A stretch of 64,000 nt of DNA from Halovivax gelatinilyticus (GTDB lineage Archaea; Halobacteriota; Halobacteria; Halobacteriales; Natrialbaceae): NCBI RefSeq assembly GCF_024300625.1, contig NZ_CP101322.1:2865992-2929991 (forward strand), read 5' to 3'. The notes beneath the pieces are model-generated. The model saw only the letters and a list, made by a program, of their open reading frames with translations, had not been told where the DNA came from and did no database searches. Made by a program: the position numbers and the translations under genes. Positions 59,288-64,000 of the stretch are shown here, piece by piece (position 1 is the first letter of the stretch; each line of letters opens with the position of its first letter).

Positions 59288-60348
59288 CGGTCGTACCCCA
59301 CGCGTGGATCGATGATCGTGTAGAGAAAGTCCTGTAAGATATTGAGAAAGATTATCACGACCGTAAAGAAGAACAACAGCGCACCGGCAAGTGGCAGGTC
59401 TCCCTGGGTCATCGCCCTGAAGAAGATATTACCGAGGCCGTTGATGTTGAAGATGTATTCGATGATGACGGAACCGCCGATCAGGATGAACGCCTCACTC
59501 GAGATGATCGGAACGAGCGGGATGAGCGCGTTTCTGAATACGTGTTTCCAGACGATGACTCGACTCTTCAGTCCCTTCGCACGGGCGGTATCGACGTAAT
59601 TAGAGTTTATATTCTCCAGGACCGCCGTTCGACCGATACGTGCTTCAGCGGCCATTGAAGCGGATCCAAGGACGAGTGCTGGAGGGAGGATGAACTTTAT
59701 GTCGACTGCCAGTGCTCCCCAATCGATCGTCATCGGCGTCGGTATGACGCCGAATATCTCCGTCCAACCCGTCTCGTAGAAGTCGAGACTCGGCGTTCCG
59801 GTAATACTCCGTAACTCCGGGCCGAACGTGTACCAGTCGAATCCGAGCCACCCACCGCCGTGGGTCCGTCGCAGGACGGCGAGGATCATGATCGCGAGCC
59901 AGAAGTTCGGCATCGACTGCCAGAGAATCGCGCTGATCGTCGCGAAGTAATCGCCCTTCGTGTTCGGGTTGAGGCCGGCGTAGAATCCGAGCGGAATCCC
60001 GATAAAGAGCGGAAGCAAGATCGCCCAGAACCCGAGCCAGAGGGTCGGCGGTCCGGAGTTCATGATGATCGTCGTCACGTCACGCTCCGACTGAACGACC
60101 CACGACTGGCCGAGGTCGAGTGTGAGGAAATTCCACACGAAATCGAGATACTGTTCCCAGAGTGGATCGTAGAGGCCCAATCGCTCTCGCATTCGTTCTG
60201 CATCGGCCCCGCTCGCTTCGGGCCCGAGTCTCGCGGCTACGGGATCGATCGGCCCCATCCGAAGCATAATGAAGATGAACGTCATTACGAGGAACAGGAC
60301 CGGGATCGAGAGTAATAGCCGCTTGAAGAAGTATCCCCAGCGGCTCAT
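59284..60348 (-). CDS. dppB: Peptide-type ABC transporter permease (DppB-like)
   Basis: A 354-residue permease, equal in length to DppB of the first operon. MSRWGYFFKRLLLSIPVLFLV starts it, and the EAA loop is RTAVLENINSNYVDTARAKGLK. It continues IIEYIFNINGLGNIFFRAM and ends with IIDPRVGYDR. An external loop of about 50 residues (around 165-215) is present. It overlaps dppC by 4 bp. The distance to the binding-protein gene upstream is 353 bp, much longer than in the other operon. Confidence 0.9.
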   Translation of the reverse strand: MSRWGYFFKRLLLSIPVLFLVMTFIFIMLRMGPIDPVAARLGPEASGADAERMRERLGLYDPLWEQYLDFVWNFLTLDLGQSWVVQSERDVTTIIMNSGPPTLWLGFWAILLPLFIGIPLGFYAGLNPNTKGDYFATISAILWQSMPNFWLAIMILAVLRRTHGGGWLGFDWYTFGPELRSITGTPSLDFYETGWTEIFGVIPTPMTIDWGALAVDIKFILPPALVLGSASMAAEARIGRTAVLENINSNYVDTARAKGLKSRVIVWKHVFRNALIPLVPIISSEAFILIGGSVIIEYIFNINGLGNIFFRAMTQGDLPLAGALLFFFTVVIIFLNILQDFLYTIIDPRVGYDR

Positions 60349-60701
60349 CGTCGCTCACTCACCTGACTGAGGGGTGCCCGTGTTTCTCCGTACATTCTTC
60401 TCGGTGAAGTACTTCGATGGAATCGTTGTAAACGTTCTGTTACAGGGTCGAAAGCGCCCCACCTAGCACCAAAACCAATCAATATTGGAAATGCAGACAC
60501 TGCCGCTTATACCGATACCCTGGTAAACGCCTCGTCTTATCCGTCGTTGCATTCGTCACGACAGGGTACCCGCTATCGCTTGATTCAAACGTCCTGTTTC
60601 TCAATCTCTTGGGCTACGTATTGGTTTACCCGGTGGTCTACCAACGGACGATACGAACAACGCGATTTTCGATCGAACCGGAAAAATGTACGTTCGTCGG
60701 C
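60349..60701. other. Gap between the binding-protein gene and dppB of the second operon
   Basis: There is no gene in these 353 bases; the small frames look random. Read on the minus strand, a run of five T (60682-60686) follows the dppA stop by about 16-20 nt and may terminate part of the transcripts. AT-rich elements around 60480-60490 could serve as an internal promoter for dppB. Nothing else was recognised. Confidence 0.5.
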
Positions 60702-62579
60702 TTATGCTTCTTCTTCGAGTTCTTCCTGCCAGTCGAGGTAGTAGCCGTTCGTGTCCGTCGGCATGCGGGACGTGTCCGTGTTCTTCGGTTCGAATCCGAA
60801 GTGTCCGTACGCCGGGTCCGGCCAGCTCCAGATCCAGCCGAGCGAGTACATTTCGAGGTCACCGTCCTCACCGCGCTCCTGGAGCGTGTTGAACTGCGTT
60901 TCCTCGGTCGACATCTCGACGCCGAGGCCGGATAGCTTCTCCCGGATGTTCGAGGCCATGTCCTGGAAGAGCTGGCTCTCGTAGGTGGTGCAGTTCATCT
61001 CGAACGGATCGTCGTCGGAGTATCCGGCGTCTTCGAGGACTTCACGTGCACCGTCGCGGTCCGTCTCGTTGACACCGTACGGCCAGGCGTCGAGCCACGC
61101 TTCGTAGCCCTCGGGGCCAGTCGGCCAGATACCGGACGGCGTGAAGCTGAACGCCTCGAATCCGCGACCGTCCATGAACTCTTGGACCAGTTCCTCGTGG
61201 TCGGTCACGTACGCGACGGCCTGGCGGACCGGACGCGGGACGTGGCGCGCGTTGAACGCGAAGTAGTACGTACTCATCTCGGTGATGCCGAGATAGTTGA
61301 CTTCCTCGCCGTTTTCGACCGGTCCGTACGTACCGGATTCGCGTCCGCGCTCGTCCGGTTCGGCGTCGATGAGACTTGGGTCGTAGTGTGCCTGCGGAAC
61401 GCCGATGATGTCCGCGTTGTACTCCATCGAGTACGTCCAGATTGCGTCGTCGTCTTCGATGATCTCCCAGTGAACGGACTCGAGGATCGGCGCACCGTCG
61501 TGGTAGTTGTCGAAGGCGGTGAGCCGGACGTCTTCGTCGACGTTGAAGTAGTCGTATTCGAACGGTCCGGTCCCGTTCGCCATCTCCGTCGCGAACTCCT
61601 GGTGGGTGACTTCGCCGTCGTAGTCCGGAAGGTCGTCGACGAGTCCTTCGGGGACGATACCGAATCCGCCGTAGGAGATGATGTCGAGGACACCCGGGTT
61701 CGGCTCACGGATCGTGAACTCGATGGTGTAGTCGTCGACGACTTCGATCTCCATACCGTCCTCAGTGGGGCGCGAGCCGGGAATGCCCTCGTCCTCGTCC
61801 GCCGGTTCGTACGCGATACCGAGACCGGCGGGCATGTCGAGAAGGAAGCTCGCACGCTCGCTGAAGTCGGATTCGCCGAGGCGGCGAAGCGAGTACTTCA
61901 CGTCGTCGGCGGTGAGTTCTCGGCCGTCGTGGAACTCGACTCCCTCCTTCAGGTAGAACGTCCAGGTGAGGCCGTCCTCGGTGGAATCGTATCCCTCGAC
62001 GAGTTTGTCTTCGAGTTCGGCGACCCCGTTCGGGTAGTGAGTCAGCGTCTCGTAAATCTGTGCGATGACGACGCTGGAGGCGGTGTCGGTCGACATGATC
62101 GGGTCGAGTTCGGAGAACGTCGAGTTGATCATGTTGAGTTCGGTGTCGCCTTCGACGTCGGTCTCGTGGTGTTGCTGGTGGTGTCCACCGAGCGCACCGA
62201 TCTTCGGCACGTCGACGTAATCGTACCAGAAGCGTTCGCCCATGCCGTGATAGAGCGGCATCAGGATCATGTCGTCTCTGACGGCCTCTTCTATCTCGAC
62301 GTACGCCTCGTTACGGAGGTCTACGGCGTCAGCTCCTGGGTTGTTGATGATTCGTTCCCAGGCGCGCTGTGCCTTGTCGGCGTGCGATCCGGTCTCGTCG
62401 TCGCCACCGTTTCCGCCATCTCCGTCGTCGCCGTCGTCAGCACCGTCGTCGGCGTCATCGTCGTCGCCACCGAAGAGGGCCGAACAACCAGCCAACCCCA
62501 CTGACGCACTGCCGCCGAGGAGGGCGAGCATCTTCCGTCGTGAACTGTCCACATCTTGCCGATTCGCGGTATCGGGCAT
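60702..62579 (-). CDS. dppA: Peptide-type ABC transporter substrate-binding lipoprotein, apparently circularly permuted
   Basis: A 625-residue family 5 solute-binding protein: SRRKMLALLGGSASVGLAGC is the Tat lipoprotein signal (Cys32), followed by a linker of Asp and Gly to about residue 63. Residues 66-135 (ADKAQRAWERIINNP, YVEIEEAVRDDMILMPLYHG, FWYDYVDVPKIGAL) match the extreme C-terminal end of the usual family. From about 145 the normal N-terminal part begins (NMINSTFSELDPIMSTDTAS, LTWTFYLKEGVEFHDGRELTADDV). The protein stops at YYLDWQEELEEEA, exactly where the displaced segment would continue. The start at 62579 gives the best signal peptide. Confidence 0.88.
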   Translation of the reverse strand: MPDTANRQDVDSSRRKMLALLGGSASVGLAGCSALFGGDDDDADDGADDGDDGDGGNGGDDETGSHADKAQRAWERIINNPGADAVDLRNEAYVEIEEAVRDDMILMPLYHGMGERFWYDYVDVPKIGALGGHHQQHHETDVEGDTELNMINSTFSELDPIMSTDTASSVVIAQIYETLTHYPNGVAELEDKLVEGYDSTEDGLTWTFYLKEGVEFHDGRELTADDVKYSLRRLGESDFSERASFLLDMPAGLGIAYEPADEDEGIPGSRPTEDGMEIEVVDDYTIEFTIREPNPGVLDIISYGGFGIVPEGLVDDLPDYDGEVTHQEFATEMANGTGPFEYDYFNVDEDVRLTAFDNYHDGAPILESVHWEIIEDDDAIWTYSMEYNADIIGVPQAHYDPSLIDAEPDERGRESGTYGPVENGEEVNYLGITEMSTYYFAFNARHVPRPVRQAVAYVTDHEELVQEFMDGRGFEAFSFTPSGIWPTGPEGYEAWLDAWPYGVNETDRDGAREVLEDAGYSDDDPFEMNCTTYESQLFQDMASNIREKLSGLGVEMSTEETQFNTLQERGEDGDLEMYSLGWIWSWPDPAYGHFGFEPKNTDTSRMPTDTNGYYLDWQEELEEEA

Positions 62580-62892
62580 GGAGAGTCTTTGACAAGGGAA
62601 TCGTAAATATCTACCGAAGCGAAACCTAAATATCACATTATCGTGACTGTGTTGTCCACCGCTACTGGTAATATCGTACTAGAGGTCCGTTTTATCCGAA
62701 GAATCTCGTTCCAGATTCGTATTCCATACTGTCGATGTCCGTAAATCCAACCGGTTCCACTCGCTGGGTTGGCAAACACCACGTGCGGTGACCTCTCACT
62801 TCAGGGGGCTCCTCGAATGAATCCCATCGAGACGCGGTCGTTGATCGCGTGGAACCACGAGATATTAATCGATCCACCCGGTAGGGTGAACT
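62580..62892. promoter_or_regulatory. Divergent promoter region, dppA (left) and thiolase (right)
   Basis: These 313 bases contain no gene. On the minus strand ATATTTAC (62603-62610) is centred about 27 bp before the dppA start. On the plus strand TATTAAT (62863-62869) is centred about 27 bp before the thiolase ATG. Both predict leaderless transcripts. A second T/A-rich element lies at 62625-62640. The middle region shows no further structure that I recognise. Confidence 0.6.
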
Positions 62893-64000
62893 ATGAGTGG
62901 GGTACGCGTCGCAGGTGTCGGATTGACGCCGTTTGGAAGCACACCCGATCGGACCGGACGCGATCTGTTCGCACAGGCCGCCTCGTCCGCGTTCGAGGAT
63001 GCCGACGTCCCGCGGTCCGATGTCGAATCGGTCAGGTACGGCAATTTCATGGGTGAACTCGCCGAGCACCAGGGCCATCAGGGGCCACTAATGGCCGAAG
63101 CCGCCGGCGTCACCGCACCGGCGACGCGGTACGAGTCGGCCTGCGCCTCGTCTGCAACGGCGATTCGCGACGCCGTTATCAGCCTGCGAAACGGTGAGAG
63201 CGACGTCTGTCTGGTCGGGGGCGCCGAACGGATGACGAACCTCGGAACCGCCGGTGCGACCGAAGCGCTGGCGATCGCGGCCGACGACCTCTGGGAGGTC
63301 CGCGCTGGCGTCACCTTCCCGGGCGCGTACGGTCTGATGGCACAGGCGTACTTCGACACCTACGGCGGCGGGCGGGTGGATCTCGCTCACATCGCGGTGA
63401 AAAACCACGACAACGCGCTGGACAACGAGAAAGCACAGTACCAACGCGCTATAACCGTCGACGACGTTCTCTCTGCGCCACCGGTTTCGGAGCCGCTCGG
63501 GCTGTACGATTCCTGTCCGATCTCCGACGGGGCCTGTGCACTGATTCTCGTCAGCGAGGAGTACGCCCGAGCGAACGACCTTGACGCACCAGTCTCGATC
63601 ACCGGATCGGGTCAGGGCGGCGATCGCATGGCGCTCCACGACCGAGACCACCTCGCTCGCTCGCCGGCAGCGGACGAGGCGGCCCAGGTGGCCTACGACG
63701 ACGCCGGTATCACGGCAGAAGACGTCGCCGCCGCCGAGGTCCACGACTGCTTTACGATCGCCGAGGTGCTCGCGATCGAATCGCTCGGGATCGTCGACGT
63801 CGGCGACGGTATTTCGGCCGCACGCGATGGGTACACGACAGCCGACGGCCCCGTCCCGGTGAACCTCTCCGGCGGATTGAAAGCGAAGGGCCATCCGGTC
63901 GGAGCAACCGGCGCCTCACAGATCGCCGAGTTGACCAGGCTCCTCCGGGGCGACCACCCACACAGCGACGCGGTCGACGGCGAGACGGTCGTCGCACACA
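62893..64000 (+). CDS. Thiolase-family acetyl-CoA acetyltransferase (partial)
   Basis: The gene starts at an ATG (62893) and runs off the window; 369 codons are visible. MSGVRVAGVGLTPFG opens it, and YESACASSATAIRDAVISL carries the active-site Cys. DSCPISDGACALILVSEEY, VHDCFTIAEVLAIESLG and NLSGGLKAKGHPVGATGASQ (His motif) follow. The HDCF pattern and the lack of a long loop place it with the thiolase-like/SCP-x type proteins of archaea. These often sit with a DUF35 (OB-fold) partner and HMG-CoA synthase; the window ends before any such partner could be seen. Confidence 0.9.
   Translation, partial: MSGVRVAGVGLTPFGSTPDRTGRDLFAQAASSAFEDADVPRSDVESVRYGNFMGELAEHQGHQGPLMAEAAGVTAPATRYESACASSATAIRDAVISLRNGESDVCLVGGAERMTNLGTAGATEALAIAADDLWEVRAGVTFPGAYGLMAQAYFDTYGGGRVDLAHIAVKNHDNALDNEKAQYQRAITVDDVLSAPPVSEPLGLYDSCPISDGACALILVSEEYARANDLDAPVSITGSGQGGDRMALHDRDHLARSPAADEAAQVAYDDAGITAEDVAAAEVHDCFTIAEVLAIESLGIVDVGDGISAARDGYTTADGPVPVNLSGGLKAKGHPVGATGASQIAELTRLLRGDHPHSDAVDGETVVAH

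Noticed and set aside
60702-62579. Explaining the odd binding-protein order by a frameshift or fused neighbouring gene
   Set aside because: Both binding-protein genes read through without interruption, each has only one signal peptide, and no leftover C-terminal piece lies after either stop in any frame of the adjacent DNA that I examined.
1-64000. CRISPR arrays, insertion sequences, integrases, restriction systems
   Set aside because: No regularly spaced repeats, no transposase or integrase signatures and no methyltransferase motifs were seen on either strand. The tRNA-end duplication is the only integration-like sign.

Overview
The window is chromosomal DNA of a halophilic archaeon (class Halobacteria). 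The evidence is the high G+C content, very acidic proteins, Tat-type lipoprotein signals followed by Asp/Gly-rich linkers, archaeal information-processing genes (aIF2-alpha, S27e, L44e, Nop10, a PAC2 protein), PorAB-type pyruvate:ferredoxin oxidoreductase, and several small families that I know only from haloarchaea (HAH_0734 type, DUF7123 type, DUF7344 type). A Natrialbales-like host is plausible, but the sequence alone does not prove it. No CRISPR array, rRNA gene, transposase or integrase was seen.

Layout. 1-1464: the tail of a membrane protein, then NADP-isocitrate dehydrogenase. 1674-12624: a sugar-nucleotide cluster with an NDP-sugar epimerase, four paralogous nucleotidyltransferases, GlmS, GlmM, GlmU and UDP-glucose dehydrogenase. 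Together these supply UDP-GlcNAc and UDP-glucuronate-type donors for surface glycans and S-layer N-glycosylation. A MntA-HepT toxin-antitoxin pair sits inside this cluster. 12756-24458: mixed housekeeping genes (alkyltransferase, AroC, PorAB, Lrp regulator with a NosL-like lipoprotein, EamA transporter, NAD kinase-like protein, PhoU) and small haloarchaeal proteins. 24769-36593: catabolism (aldehyde, acyl-CoA and glutamate dehydrogenases, a CitE-like lyase, a MaoC hydratase, an exported S15-like peptidase), plus a kinase-like protein and membrane proteins. 36658-38882: the conserved translation operon L44e-S27e-aIF2-alpha-Nop10-PAC2, read leftward. 39538-39612: initiator tRNA-Met, followed by a second copy of its 3' end 111 bp downstream and then about 460 bp of AT-rich non-coding DNA.

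40185-46872 and 54360-62579 hold two complete peptide-type ABC importer operons (A-B-C-D-F), in opposite orientations. They flank a block with a purine phosphoribosyltransferase, CoaBC, an epimerase, a flavoprotein and an M42 aminopeptidase. The window ends in a thiolase that runs off the edge.

The most unusual signal is in the two transporter operons. In both substrate-binding lipoproteins the segment that normally forms the C-terminus of family 5 binding proteins lies directly after the signal peptide and linker, and the protein stops where that segment would usually begin. They look circularly permuted, and the breakpoint differs between the two. Their partners are also remodelled. Both DppF ATPases carry an insertion of about 100 residues that splits the C-terminal four-cysteine motif. 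One DppD has an insertion of about 95 residues between Walker A and the Q-loop. Both DppC permeases have extra N-terminal membrane segments. With the exported peptidase, the M42 peptidase and glutamate dehydrogenase, the right half reads as a peptide-scavenging region. That functional reading is inference.
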